Assembly (NCBI RefSeq): GCF_040396155.1
Contig: NZ_JBEBOY010000015.1
Coordinates: forward strand, 1 to 64,000
Reading direction: 5' to 3'
DNA length: 64,000 bases
From: Tissierella praeacuta_A
GTDB taxonomy: Bacteria > Bacillota > Clostridia > Tissierellales > Tissierellaceae
In this document: positions 16,614 to 25,921 of the stretch, one piece after another
How the letters are laid out: each line of letters starts with the position of its first letter
How positions within the stretch are numbered: the first letter of the stretch is position 1
Made by a program: the position numbers and the translations under genes
Notes under the pieces: generated by a model
Database searches by the model: none
Seen by the model: only the letters and a program-made list of their open reading frames with translations
Told to the model about the DNA's origin: nothing

Positions 16614-17783
16614 CTATAATGATTTAACAGCCTGTTCTATTCTTTTCAAGCTTTCTTCTAAAATAGAACGAGGGCAAGCTATATTAAATCTTTGAAATTG
16701 TTCTCCTTCTTCTCCAAATATTTCTCCATCATCTAAAGCTAATTTACATTTATTAATGAAGAAATCTCTAAGTTCTTTAGGATTCATATATAATCTTGAA
16801 CAATCTATCCAGACTAAATATGTTCCTTCAGGTTTAATCACTTTTAATTGAGGGATTTTCTTTTCTATATAATTCATTAAAAAATTCAAATTCTCTTTTA
16901 AATAGTTTAGTAGAGAATCTAACCAGTCTTCAGATTCATTATAAGCTGCTTTCATAGCCTCTGCTCCAAATACTGTAGGACCTGGAATAGAACTATTTTC
17001 TAACTCATTACTAAATGCATTTCTCAATCTATCATTAGGTATAATTATATTTGATACTTGTAATCCAGCTATATTAAAGGTTTTACTAGGAGATGTACAA
17101 ATTATACAATTTTCACTTATTTCAGGAGAAGTTTTTGCCATTACTGTATGATTATAATCTTTATAAATTAAATCAAAATGTATATCATCAGAAACTATTA
17201 TAATATGATTTTTAATACAGATTTCTCCTAACCTTATTAACTCATCTTTTGTCCACACCCTTCCAATAGGATTATGAGGGTTACATAAAAATAATAGCTT
17301 AGTTCTTGAACTTATTTTTCTTTCTAAATCCTCATAATCCATAACATATGTATCACCTGTATAGATTAAAGGATTTTTTATTATTTGGCATCCATTATTT
17401 TTGATACTCTTATAAAAAGGATAATATACTGGACTTTGAACTATTACTTCATCACCTGGATTAGTAAATGCCTTTATAGCATGGGTAAGGGCTGTTACAA
17501 CACCAGGAGTAAACTTAATCCATTCCCTTCTTATATCCCAATCATGTCTTCTTTTCATCCAGCTTATAACGGAATCATAATATGAATCAGAAATAAAATT
17601 ATATCCAAATACATTATCTTTTGCTTTTTCCTCTAATGCTTTTCCTATAGTAGAAGGTAATCTAAAATCCATATCAGCCACCCATAATGGTAATAAATCT
17701 TTGCTACCATATAGCTCTTCTAACATATCCCATTTTTCACAATCAGTACCGTGTCTTTCTATAATTTCATCAAATTTATGCAT
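16614..17783 (-). CDS. patB: PatB/MalY-type aminotransferase (cystathionine beta-lyase-like C-S lyase)
   Basis: The 389-residue PLP enzyme belongs to the MalY/PatB subgroup of fold-type I aminotransferases, known for cleaving C-S bonds in cystathionine, cystine or cysteine conjugates. Visible motifs are LPLWVADMDF near residue 31, FTPGVVTAL, FLCNPHNPIGRVW near 166, SDDIHFDL near 199 and the PLP-lysine motif SPSKTFNIAGLQ near 231. The ribosome site AAGGAGGTGG is near perfect. It is the first gene of an operon with a polar amino acid ABC transporter, so the pair probably imports cystine or another sulfur amino acid and releases sulfide or thiol, pyruvate and ammonia. A promoter is visible at 17919-17947. 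Confidence 0.9.
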   Translation of the reverse strand: MHKFDEIIERHGTDCEKWDMLEELYGSKDLLPLWVADMDFRLPSTIGKALEEKAKDNVFGYNFISDSYYDSVISWMKRRHDWDIRREWIKFTPGVVTALTHAIKAFTNPGDEVIVQSPVYYPFYKSIKNNGCQIIKNPLIYTGDTYVMDYEDLERKISSRTKLLFLCNPHNPIGRVWTKDELIRLGEICIKNHIIIVSDDIHFDLIYKDYNHTVMAKTSPEISENCIICTSPSKTFNIAGLQVSNIIIPNDRLRNAFSNELENSSIPGPTVFGAEAMKAAYNESEDWLDSLLNYLKENLNFLMNYIEKKIPQLKVIKPEGTYLVWIDCSRLYMNPKELRDFFINKCKLALDDGEIFGEEGEQFQRFNIACPRSILEESLKRIEQAVKSL

Positions 17784-17918
17784 TCTATATTTTCCACCTC
17801 CTTATATAGTAAAAGTTTGATAATCTAATTTACCAAACATCAGATACTACCTTCTTAAATAAGAGATAAAATGTTTTCGACAATATTCGTCATTTTTCTA
17901 CCTTCTTTTCACTCGAGT

Positions 17919-17947
17919 AGTTTAGCACTTAGCTATTTACATGTCAA
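17919..17947 (-). promoter_or_regulatory. Candidate sigma-A promoter of the patB operon
   Basis: On the minus strand TTGACA (17942-17947) and TAAACT (17919-17924) are 17 bases apart. The -35 is perfect and the -10 matches at four of six bases. It would give a leader of about 125 nt before patB. I see no recognisable riboswitch in that leader. Confidence 0.6.
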
Positions 17948-18011
17948 ATAGAGATTATCTATTAATAAATTTTTCAAATAGCATTTATATATACATTCTA
18001 AATTCCTTTTA

Positions 18012-18040
18012 TTGACATTCTTCCTTCCATATAATATAGT
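18012..18040 (+). promoter_or_regulatory. Sigma-A promoter of the M29 aminopeptidase gene
   Basis: TTGACA (18012-18017) and TATAGT (18035-18040) are separated by 17 bases. The predicted start is near 18047, about 94 nt before the start codon. Confidence 0.8.
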
Positions 18041-18140
18041 ACTAGATAGTTTTAGAATATAATTTTGAATTATCTGTAAAAGAACAAATAAATATAAATG
18101 AAGATTTAAATTATAAACTATAATATATAAGGAGGTTTCT

Positions 18141-19373
18141 ATGAATAATTTTGAACGCAATCTTGAGAAATATGCTGAACTTGCTGTAAAGGTTGGTATT
18201 AATCTAAAGGAAAAAGAAGGTTTAATAGTAACGGGTAATACTGATACTCTTCCACTTGCAAGATTAATAATGAAGAAAGCATATGAAATAGGCGCAAAGC
18301 ATGTGGAATTTCAACTAAACGACGATGCAATGAATTTAATAAGATTTAAACATGGCAAAGACTATGTCTTCGAAAACTTTCCAGACTGGAAAGTAAATTC
18401 CCTTGAAGCTATGTATAAGAATAACTATCATCATATCTTTATTCTAGCATCTGACCCAGAACTATTAAAGGATATTGATGGAGAAATAGTTGCTAAAAGT
18501 CAGAAATCTGCTTCACAAGCAATGGCTCCTGTAATGAAATATAGAATGACTGGGATTACTAAATGGAATATAATTGCCATGCCATCAGCTTCATGGGCTA
18601 AATCCGTATTTCCTGATTTAGATGAGAAAGATGCTATAGAAAAACTTTGGGAAAACATATTTGCTGCAACTAGAGTTGACCAAGAAGACCCAATTAAAGC
18701 ATGGGAAATACATGATAAAAATCTAAAAAAATATAGGAATTTCCTAAATGAGAAGCAATTTGAAAAATTAGTATATAAAGGTCCTGGAACTGATTTAGAA
18801 GTATACTTAGCAGATGGACACTACTGGATGGGCGGAGCAAAGACAAGTCAAGGCGGTCACTCTTATGTTGCTAACATACCTACTGAAGAAGTATTTACTA
18901 CACCTCACCGTTTAAAAGTTAATGGTAGTTTAAAAGCCACAAAACCACTTAGTTTAAATGGTAAAATCATAGATAATTTTGGCTTTGAGTTTAAAGATGG
19001 TAAAGTAGTAGATTTCTATGCAGAAAAGGGATATGATGTCTTAGAAAAACTTATGGAAAACGATGAAGGCGCTAAATATTTAGGTGAGGTTGCTTTAGTA
19101 CAAGATGATTCTCCTATATCAAATACAGGAATATTATTTAATGAAACTTTATTTGATGAAAATGCTTCCTGTCATTTTGCCTTAGGACGTGCCTATGCTT
19201 ATGCCATGAGAGATGGCTCCAATATGACTCAAGAAGAATTAACAGATAAAGGTGCCAACTTTAGTTTAATCCATGTGGATTTTATGGTAGGTGGACCAGA
19301 ATTAAATATTACTGCATATGAAAAGAATGGTAACGAAGTTGAATTATTTAGAAATGGAAATTGGGTATTTTAA
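18141..19373 (+). CDS. M29 family metallo-aminopeptidase (AmpS/AP-T type)
   Basis: The 410-residue protein matches the length and motif pattern of the M29 (thermophilic aminopeptidase) family, cytoplasmic dimers with two metals that release N-terminal residues from peptides. Typical segments are EKYAELAVKVGINLKEKEGLIV at the N-terminus, the metal-ligand region FNGKVVDF-like with EVALV near residue 315 (Glu), SCHFALGRAYAYAM near 344 (His) and SLIHVDFMVGG near 373 (His/Asp). The start has AAGGAGG upstream. It is a single-gene plus-strand unit with its own promoter and a terminator shared with the convergent ABC operon. Peptide turnover for amino acid fermentation is the likely role. Confidence 0.92.
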   Translation: MNNFERNLEKYAELAVKVGINLKEKEGLIVTGNTDTLPLARLIMKKAYEIGAKHVEFQLNDDAMNLIRFKHGKDYVFENFPDWKVNSLEAMYKNNYHHIFILASDPELLKDIDGEIVAKSQKSASQAMAPVMKYRMTGITKWNIIAMPSASWAKSVFPDLDEKDAIEKLWENIFAATRVDQEDPIKAWEIHDKNLKKYRNFLNEKQFEKLVYKGPGTDLEVYLADGHYWMGGAKTSQGGHSYVANIPTEEVFTTPHRLKVNGSLKATKPLSLNGKIIDNFGFEFKDGKVVDFYAEKGYDVLEKLMENDEGAKYLGEVALVQDDSPISNTGILFNETLFDENASCHFALGRAYAYAMRDGSNMTQEELTDKGANFSLIHVDFMVGGPELNITAYEKNGNEVELFRNGNWVF

Positions 19374-19383
19374 TAAATAAAAT

Positions 19384-19438
19384 AAATTCTCATTTTAGAA
19401 AAGGACTAAGTTATAATCCAAACCTAAAATGAGAATTT
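19384..19438. terminator. Bidirectional terminator between the aminopeptidase and ABC ATPase genes
   Basis: A 15-bp exact stem (AAATTCTCATTTTAG / CTAAAATGAGAATTT) with a 25-base loop lies between two convergent genes, with T-rich flanks on both strands. Confidence 0.9.
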
Positions 19439-19442
19439 TTAT

Positions 19443-20216
19443 TTAATATTTAGTTATTAAATACCTTCCCATATGTTCTATTACTTCAATTTTCCCATAT
19501 ATTTTGGTGAAGACTTCTGTAATAAATTTACTATCTACATCGGCAGTATAAAAATCAGCCAATTTTTTCTTATCATTCAAAATTATAATTTTATCACAAT
19601 AATTAAGCGCCATATTAGGATCATGTAATGTAATCAGTCCTGACTTATTCTCACATTTTATTACTTGTTTTATCTTAGATAAAACCATATGTCTATTATT
19701 AAAATCAAGAGCACTGTCTGGCTCATCAAATAACATGATTTCTGAATTCTGCATTAAATTTCTAGTTATAATAATAAGTTGTTTTTGCCCCTCACTTAAT
19801 TGAAGAAAATTTTCCTCTGCAAATTTCTCCATTCCCACCTTTTCCAACATATTATAAGCTATTTTCCTATGTTCTTTCGTAGGTGATTCAAATACTCCAA
19901 GATATGGAGTTATACCCATTAATACAACATCCAATACTTTTGTATCATAAACTATACTATGACGTTGAGGCATAAAGCTAATATGTTTTGCCCTTTTTTT
20001 CTCACTAAATTCATAAATATCCGTACCATGTATTAAACATTTTCCACTTTTAGGTTTTAATAATCCACAAATTACTTTCAAAAGTGTTGTCTTTCCTGTT
20101 CCATTTAATCCTAGAAGTGCTGTGAATTCATTTCTCTTAATAGTAAGATTAATATCATCAACTATTAGTTCTTTATCATAGCTTGCCTTTATATTTTCTA
20201 CTTTCATTAAATCCAT
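19443..20216 (-). CDS. FecE-type ABC transporter ATP-binding protein
   Basis: The 257-residue ATPase has Walker A GLNGTGKTT near residue 36, a Q-loop region SFMPQRHS, signature LSEGQKQL near 140 (in place of LSGGQ), Walker B IMLFDEPDSALD and the H-loop LHDPNMAL. It groups with ATPases of iron-chelate/B12-type importers (FecE/BtuD/MolC). The changed signature (SEGQ) is common in this group. It is the third gene of a binding protein-permease-ATPase operon. The cargo is a metal chelate, cobamide or, given the AOR-like neighbour, molybdate/tungstate; the sequence alone does not say. Confidence 0.88.
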   Translation of the reverse strand: MDLMKVENIKASYDKELIVDDINLTIKRNEFTALLGLNGTGKTTLLKVICGLLKPKSGKCLIHGTDIYEFSEKKRAKHISFMPQRHSIVYDTKVLDVVLMGITPYLGVFESPTKEHRKIAYNMLEKVGMEKFAEENFLQLSEGQKQLIIITRNLMQNSEIMLFDEPDSALDFNNRHMVLSKIKQVIKCENKSGLITLHDPNMALNYCDKIIILNDKKKLADFYTADVDSKFITEVFTKIYGKIEVIEHMGRYLITKY

Positions 20217-20226
20217 TATAGTCCTC

Positions 20227-21240
20227 CTATTTCAAGCGAGTCATTAAATACGCCAGGTATGGTGCTCCAATAAAGGTAGTCAATATACTTATTGGAATCT
20301 CACTGCCTGCTAGGCTCCTTGCAAGACAGTCTGCTGCAATTAAAATTATACTACCAATAAATCCACTTAAAATAGTCGTGTGAAAATCATTTTTCTTTGT
20401 AATCATTCTTCCTATATGGGGAGCTATTAATCCTATAAAATATATTATACCAGTGATACAAACAATACTAGCAACCACTAAAGTCGCAGCCACTATTACA
20501 CCAAAACGTATTAATTCTACAGAGATACCTAAACTTTTCCCCTCATCATCGCTTAAAGATAATATATTAATCTGCCATCTTAGTAAAATAAGTACTGTTA
20601 TACCTATTAGAAAAAATGGCAATATGGATATTACCTTTTCCTTTGTAACCCCTGCAAAACTTCCCATTGACCAAAATTCTATTGCTGCTAACTGACGTTC
20701 TGGATCTGCAAAAAATTTTAACATCATTATTAGACCTTGAGTTATAGAACCAATTACAATTCCTGAAAGTACAAATGTTAAAATTCCTTTATCCTTTGAT
20801 AACTTAGTGAGACCTATTGCTATAAATACTGTTACTACAGCACCTAGAAAGGCAGATACAGCTACTGCAAATGTTCCACCTGCAATAAAAATAATAGCTA
20901 TAGCTGCTCCTAGATTTGCCCCAGATGCTACTCCTATAATATCTGGTGTTGCAAGTGGATTTTTGAAAATAGTTTGATATACACTGCCAGATATACTAAG
21001 TCCTATTCCTGCTATGGTAACCATAATGGTTCTAGGAAGTCGAAGAGAAAAAAACACCATTTTTACAGTAGGTTCAACTTCACCACCAAAGATAATTTTA
21101 AAGATATCTCTCGGATGAATAGGATATCTACCTACTCCTATTGATATTAGAAAAGCAGCCCCCAATAATATGGAGGCTATTAAATATTGCATAAACTCTT
21201 TGTTATGTTTTTTTACCAATATCTTATTATTAACATTCAT
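20227..21240 (-). CDS. FecCD-family ABC transporter permease
   Basis: The 337-residue protein has about ten membrane helices. FecCD landmarks are present: IPHRDIFKII-type segment near residue 42, LRLPRTIMVTIAGIGLSISGSVYQTIFKNPLATPDIIG near residue 67, GIIYFIGLIAPHIGRMI near 264, and the C-terminal ISILTTFIGAPYLAYLM. Such permeases carry siderophore-iron, haem, cobalamin or, in the MolB subgroup, molybdate/tungstate. Its start codon overlaps the stop of the binding-protein gene, which implies translational coupling. The substrate is unknown; see the AOR-like neighbour. Confidence 0.9.
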   Translation of the reverse strand: MNVNNKILVKKHNKEFMQYLIASILLGAAFLISIGVGRYPIHPRDIFKIIFGGEVEPTVKMVFFSLRLPRTIMVTIAGIGLSISGSVYQTIFKNPLATPDIIGVASGANLGAAIAIIFIAGGTFAVAVSAFLGAVVTVFIAIGLTKLSKDKGILTFVLSGIVIGSITQGLIMMLKFFADPERQLAAIEFWSMGSFAGVTKEKVISILPFFLIGITVLILLRWQINILSLSDDEGKSLGISVELIRFGVIVAATLVVASIVCITGIIYFIGLIAPHIGRMITKKNDFHTTILSGFIGSIILIAADCLARSLAGSEIPISILTTFIGAPYLAYLMTRLK

Positions 21241-22316
21241 TATTTTGTAATATCTTCCTTATTTATTTCTATATCATAAAACTCTTTATAAAAATCAGCA
21301 GCATCTTGTTTAAACTTATCATAAGAATAATCTTCTTCATATAATATACTTGTCAGCCACATTGTACCTAAAATACTTGATGGTATAGGTGCATCCCATG
21401 CTTCAAATGCATTTGGCATTACATAAACTTGACGGTTTTTCATTGCAGATATTGCAGATAGTTTATCGTTATTTATTATGTCCTCTTTTGTATAATCAGC
21501 ACTAGGCACTATAATAATTATATCTGGATTATAGGCTAATAATTGCTCATATGAAATCGTAGCCCAATACGTATCCTCTATATCAGAAGCAACATTCATA
21601 CCGCCTGCTGTTTCTATCATATAGTTTTGATACATTTTCTTTGGTGCAGTAGAAAGAAAATCACTATTTCCTCCTAGATAAACCTTATTATGCTCTTTAT
21701 TCTCAGTTATTTTACTAATTTCTAAAATCTTCTCATCATAATATGATATTAATTTTTCAGCTCTATCTTCTGTTCCTGTAGCTTTACCAATCATTGTTAA
21801 AGTTTCTTTCAATAGACCCATATCTTCTGGGTTTACTGCTATTACTTTTATTCCTAATCCTTCAAGGCTTTCCACTGCTTCTTTTAATTTAATAGGTAAA
21901 ATTACAAGATCTGGTTCAAGAGCAATACAGCCTTCTAGATCAAACTCTTTTGCAGTACCTACATTTGGAAGCTCTAAGAATTCAGGTGCTGCTAATGCAT
22001 AAATATTCCTAGACTTTGCCTTTGCTTCTATGCCTACTACATTATCTTCTAGCCCCAAAGCAATCATCATAGAAGTAGTTATATAATATCCACTTACTAT
22101 TTTCTCTGCCTTCTTCTCAAGTGTTACTTCTCTTCCCAGATGGTCTGTAATGTTAATACTTCCACTTTCTCCTACTTCTTTTTCTGTTTCCCCTTGAATT
22201 GCTCCCGATACTTGTCCTTCTTCAGGCTTAAGCTCGTCCTTTGGTTTACAGCCCACCATGGATATAGTCATTACAATGGCTAATAAAACTAAAATTCCTC
22301 TTTTCCAAAAACTCAT
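21240..22316 (-). CDS. Iron-chelate/cobamide-type ABC substrate-binding lipoprotein
   Basis: The mature part is a type III (cluster A-II) binding protein: ITDHLGREVTLEKKAEKIVSGY, then IALGLEDNVVGIEAKAKS, EPDLVILPI and ILGTMWLTSILYEE near the C-terminus. The leader MSFWKRGILVLLAIVMTISMVGCKPK has a lipobox with Cys. The longest frame begins at a GTG (22331) sitting on the ribosome-site region, so I prefer the ATG at 22316, though the evidence is modest. It captures the cargo for the following permease and ATPase. A good promoter lies at 22395-22423. The conserved family fits Fe-chelate, haem, cobalamin or molybdate ligands. Confidence 0.85.
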   Translation of the reverse strand: MSFWKRGILVLLAIVMTISMVGCKPKDELKPEEGQVSGAIQGETEKEVGESGSINITDHLGREVTLEKKAEKIVSGYYITTSMMIALGLEDNVVGIEAKAKSRNIYALAAPEFLELPNVGTAKEFDLEGCIALEPDLVILPIKLKEAVESLEGLGIKVIAVNPEDMGLLKETLTMIGKATGTEDRAEKLISYYDEKILEISKITENKEHNKVYLGGNSDFLSTAPKKMYQNYMIETAGGMNVASDIEDTYWATISYEQLLAYNPDIIIIVPSADYTKEDIINNDKLSAISAMKNRQVYVMPNAFEAWDAPIPSSILGTMWLTSILYEEDYSYDKFKQDAADFYKEFYDIEINKEDITK

Positions 22317-22394
22317 TTTTATTTTCCACACCCCTTCTTAATCAATCAATGTACTATTCTAGCTGTATACATCTGTCCAATACAACATAATGTA

Positions 22395-22423
22395 GATATA
22401 TCATATATAATTTTTCATGTCAA
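22395..22423 (-). promoter_or_regulatory. Sigma-A promoter of the FecCD-type ABC operon
   Basis: On the minus strand TTGACA (22418-22423) and TATATC (22395-22400) are separated by 17 bases. No Fur-type or other operator is obvious next to it. Confidence 0.75.
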
Positions 22424-22543
22424 TATTTTAACCATCCTTTTAAAATTATCTATAATTATTCTTTTACTATAGATTAACTTAATTTAGAAAGGTGCTTTTA
22501 TAAATGATATAATCTATTTGAATATAAAATTAGGAGGCATTTT

Positions 22544-24091
22544 ATGGGCAAAATAATTTATATAAATCTCACAAATCGACAGATTGTTGAAAAAGAAAAT
22601 AACTTTTCTGATTATGGCAGAGGTCTTATTGCAACAATTATAGATAAAGAAGTCCCCCCTGATACAGATAGACTAGATGATAAAAATGCAGTAGTATTAG
22701 TTCCAGGACTATTTTCAGGAACTCTTGCACCTAGTACAGGAAGATTATTAATAGGTACTAAAAAATCAAAAGATGAAGGTATTCAAATTTCAAATTTAGC
22801 AGGAACTATATCTCAAAAATTATCATCATTTAATATAGATGCCATTGTTATATTAGGAAGAAATACTGAAAACATACCTTTAACCACAGTAATCGAAGAA
22901 AATAATATTACTTTAAATACTATAGACAGTATTAAAGGAATGGATATCTCCCCTACCATAGATATAATACATAAACTTTATGGAAAACATTGCGGAATCA
23001 TTGGCATAGGACCTGCTGGAGAGAACTTATTACCAATATCAACTTTATTTAGTACATATCCAGAAGGTAATCCTTCGTTCTATTGTGCGAGAAATAGTAT
23101 CGGTGATATATTTGGACACAAGGGCATAAAGGCCTTAGTAGTTAATAGTAAATCACATTTTAATGCTAATGTATGGGATAAAGAAAATATGAAACAAGCT
23201 TCAAAAGCTTTATCAAGAATCATAATAGAGCATCCTATCTGTGGTAAGGCTTTACCGGGACTTGGTTCTATTACTTTAATGAAAATGTTAAAACAAGGCA
23301 AGAATATTGATATAAGTCAAGTGGATTTTAAGAGACACAATAAAGATATAGAATTTAAAATAAATAGAACATGCTCTCCTCTTTGTGTAGTAGGATGCTT
23401 AAATAGGCATGCTAAAGCAGAAGAAGACTATTACTCTGCTCCTACTGAAAGTGAAGCTCTTGCAGCATTAAATGAATCATTCGGTATAAATAATAAACAT
23501 TATGCAAAGGACTTTACAAAAAGATGTTTTGAATTAGGAATAGATTGTATCGAATTTATATTCAGCTGTAATATTTATTTTAGTCTTCAAGGAATAAAAG
23601 GCAATATAGAAGAAATGGATAAGGCTTTAGAAGAAGTTAGAAATATGACATTGACTGGTAGAGTGCTGGGCAGTAAAACTACGGGTATATATAATTTATT
23701 TAGAGAAAAAGAAGAATATAAAACTATGGTAACAAAACCTTCTATAACAGAAGAAGATAACTTTAATATAAATATTCAATCAAAATCTGTTAATATACCA
23801 GGATTATCGGATTTAGATTATCTTTATGCCTATATAATTGCTCTAGAAAACCTTGGATTTTGTCTATTTGCTTCCTTTGCTTTTATAGATAACGATGAGG
23901 CTTTATCATTATTATCAAATATGTACTTATATAAAACAGGAGTAAAAACAAGTGAAAAAGAGATTTTACAGTATGCAATTCAGACAATAAAAAATGAAAA
24001 AGAATATGAAAGGAAAGTCAAATTAAATAATGTATCTAAGACCATACCTGAATTTGTAAAAGTACTATATAGATATTTCCATAAGAATTAA
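22544..24091 (+). CDS. Short aldehyde ferredoxin oxidoreductase (AOR)-like protein
   Basis: The 515-residue protein opens like AOR-family tungsten enzymes (GKIIYINLTNRQIVEKE) and keeps VLVPGLFSGTLAPSTGRLLIGTKK near residue 51 and IIGIGPAGENLLPIS near 146, the pterin-binding half. It is about 90 residues shorter than canonical AOR. The cluster region reads CSPLCVVGCLNRH near 278, where the first two cysteines are three residues apart instead of two; a further Cys in LGFCLFA near 437 corresponds to the last cluster ligand. The start has TTAGGAGG, and TATAAT lies at 22508-22513. It is divergent from the FecCD-type importer. It may bind a tungsto- or molybdopterin but act on an unknown substrate. 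Confidence 0.8.
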   Translation: MGKIIYINLTNRQIVEKENNFSDYGRGLIATIIDKEVPPDTDRLDDKNAVVLVPGLFSGTLAPSTGRLLIGTKKSKDEGIQISNLAGTISQKLSSFNIDAIVILGRNTENIPLTTVIEENNITLNTIDSIKGMDISPTIDIIHKLYGKHCGIIGIGPAGENLLPISTLFSTYPEGNPSFYCARNSIGDIFGHKGIKALVVNSKSHFNANVWDKENMKQASKALSRIIIEHPICGKALPGLGSITLMKMLKQGKNIDISQVDFKRHNKDIEFKINRTCSPLCVVGCLNRHAKAEEDYYSAPTESEALAALNESFGINNKHYAKDFTKRCFELGIDCIEFIFSCNIYFSLQGIKGNIEEMDKALEEVRNMTLTGRVLGSKTTGIYNLFREKEEYKTMVTKPSITEEDNFNINIQSKSVNIPGLSDLDYLYAYIIALENLGFCLFASFAFIDNDEALSLLSNMYLYKTGVKTSEKEILQYAIQTIKNEKEYERKVKLNNVSKTIPEFVKVLYRYFHKN

Positions 24092-24419
24092 AACTTTTTA
24101 TAAAAAAACATTTCCTATTATGGTTTATACTAAAAAGAAAAACTAAGAAGCCTTAGTAAAATTGCTGTAGGTCACTAAAAAATGCTAATTCTCCTTAAAC
24201 AACTTTATCTAAAAATTAAACTTATCTACAATAAAATTTATTATGGAACTACAAACCCATTTTTATTCAAAGATTATATAAAACTTTACAAAATAGAACT
24301 GGTTTAGCCTATGCAATCAACCAGTTCTATGTTTCTTATATATAAGTCAATCTCTATAGGGTTTTGAAAAATGCTTTTCAGCCTTTTGAATGTTTTTTAT
24401 GAAGATTATTATATAATAT
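24092..24419. other. Convergent intergenic region with one hairpin
   Basis: This 328-base stretch separates the AOR-like gene from the ECF cassette and has no coding-like frame. The only structure is a 10-bp stem (AGAACTGGTT at 24295-24304, AACCAGTTCT at 24319-24328, 14-base loop), probably a weak terminator for the minus-strand ECF operon. It marks the left boundary of the composition change. Confidence 0.6.
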
Positions 24420-25910
24420 CTATGCCTTTAATCTTTGTTCATTGGAAAAGAAATTACTTAATAATCTTACTGCTTCTGAATCCATAGGTCTATGCCAAAG
24501 AACTCTGCCCTCCTCCATAAACAACAGATAGGTACAGACTTTATAAATCAACTCTGGATCATGTGTAATCAAGAACAAACTCTTACCCATATTTCTCAGT
24601 CGATTCATATTTTCCGCAACTTCCAGCATATGTCTATAATCTAACCCACTGGTAGGTTCGTCAAAAATCAAAATCTCCTTATTTGAAGCTATGGCACTGC
24701 CTATGGCAACCCTTTGTTTCTCTCCACCCGACAGTGACATTGGATGGAGTTCAATTTTATCCAAAAGGTCCAAACTACTAAGGATTTCCTCTGCATTACA
24801 TTTATCTTTATCATTGTCTTCTCCATACATACTAAGGAGTAATTCATCTAACACATCTTCTGTAAAAAGTTGGTGATTAACATCCTGCATAACCATATAA
24901 GAAATATGTCGGCGTTGCTTAGCAAAATAAGAGTCACCATTTAATTTCAATATTCCTTCTGCAGTCTTATCCAATCCGCAAAGACATCTGGCAAATGTGG
25001 ATTTCCCTGCACCATTGTTTCCAATGATACCAACAATCTCCCCCTGTGGAAGTTGTAAATCTGGTATATCCAATTTAAGCGGTCCCTTCTTCTCGTAGAA
25101 AAACCTAAAATCTTTAATATATAGCTTGTTACCATCCATATCTGACACAGCTTCTGGCAATAAAGAGAAAGGATTCAATGAACGCAGCCCCATTTCTTTC
25201 AACTGATCTGGACTCAATGTCTGAAACTCCTGTCTAGTAAACTCTCGGCAAATAGCCCCCTGTTTCATATAGATGATTCGGTCTGCATAAGGAACAAGAT
25301 AATAAAGTCGATGTTCTGCCACAATAACTGTCTTTCCCTGTTTCTGCCAGCGGCAAATCACATGGGTAAGGTCTTCAATTGTGGAAATATCCAAATTGGA
25401 AGACGGCTCGTCCAATACTACAATATCAGGATGGATAGTGTCTGCAGAGGCACAGGCAATTTTTTGTTTCTCTCCACCAGAAAGCGCAAATAAACTTCGA
25501 TTCAATAGTTTTTCAAGCTTAAGGCTTTTCGTTGTCTGCTCTAAACGATCTAAAATCTCTGAAAATGGCAGTGCCATATTTTCACAGCCAAATACAATTT
25601 CACTGGTGGTATCCACATTATAAAACTGTGTCCGAGGATTTTGGAATACGGATCCTACTCGCTGTGCAATTTGATAAAGAGGTAATTCACACAACTCCTT
25701 GCCATCTAGTAAAACTTGTCCCGTCATTTCGCCTTCATAGTAATGTGGAATTAATCCATTAATCAGTCGAGACAAGGTAGTCTTTCCACACCCTGACTCT
25801 CCACAGAGCAATATAGTTTCTCCATCTTTAATTTTCAAATTGATATGATGAAGTCCATTTTTTGCTTCTCCACTTCCATAAATAAATGAAACATCTTTTA
25901 TTTCAATCAT
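24420..25910 (-). CDS. ECF transporter fused ATPase (two ABC domains)
   Basis: The 496-residue protein contains two complete ABC ATPase domains. Domain 1 (about 1-240) has Walker A CGESGCGKTT, signature LSGGEKQK and Walker B IVVLDEPSSNLD. Domain 2 (about 265-490) has Walker A GNNGAGKST, signature LSGGEKQR and Walker B ILIFDEPTSGLD. This is the EcfA-EcfA' fusion layout (YkoD-like) of energy-coupling-factor vitamin/metal importers. It directly follows an EcfT gene and an S-component gene, so the set is a dedicated (group I) ECF importer. Base composition is less A+T-rich than the flanks, in line with acquisition by transfer. Confidence 0.92.
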   Translation of the reverse strand: MIEIKDVSFIYGSGEAKNGLHHINLKIKDGETILLCGESGCGKTTLSRLINGLIPHYYEGEMTGQVLLDGKELCELPLYQIAQRVGSVFQNPRTQFYNVDTTSEIVFGCENMALPFSEILDRLEQTTKSLKLEKLLNRSLFALSGGEKQKIACASADTIHPDIVVLDEPSSNLDISTIEDLTHVICRWQKQGKTVIVAEHRLYYLVPYADRIIYMKQGAICREFTRQEFQTLSPDQLKEMGLRSLNPFSLLPEAVSDMDGNKLYIKDFRFFYEKKGPLKLDIPDLQLPQGEIVGIIGNNGAGKSTFARCLCGLDKTAEGILKLNGDSYFAKQRRHISYMVMQDVNHQLFTEDVLDELLLSMYGEDNDKDKCNAEEILSSLDLLDKIELHPMSLSGGEKQRVAIGSAIASNKEILIFDEPTSGLDYRHMLEVAENMNRLRNMGKSLFLITHDPELIYKVCTYLLFMEEGRVLWHRPMDSEAVRLLSNFFSNEQRLKA

Positions 25911-25921
25911 TGTCTTACCCC

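Noticed and set aside
17933..18160. A 75-codon minus-strand frame in the patB/aminopeptidase gap
   Set aside because: It overlaps the aminopeptidase promoter and start, has no ribosome site and a composition typical of chance A+T-rich sequence.
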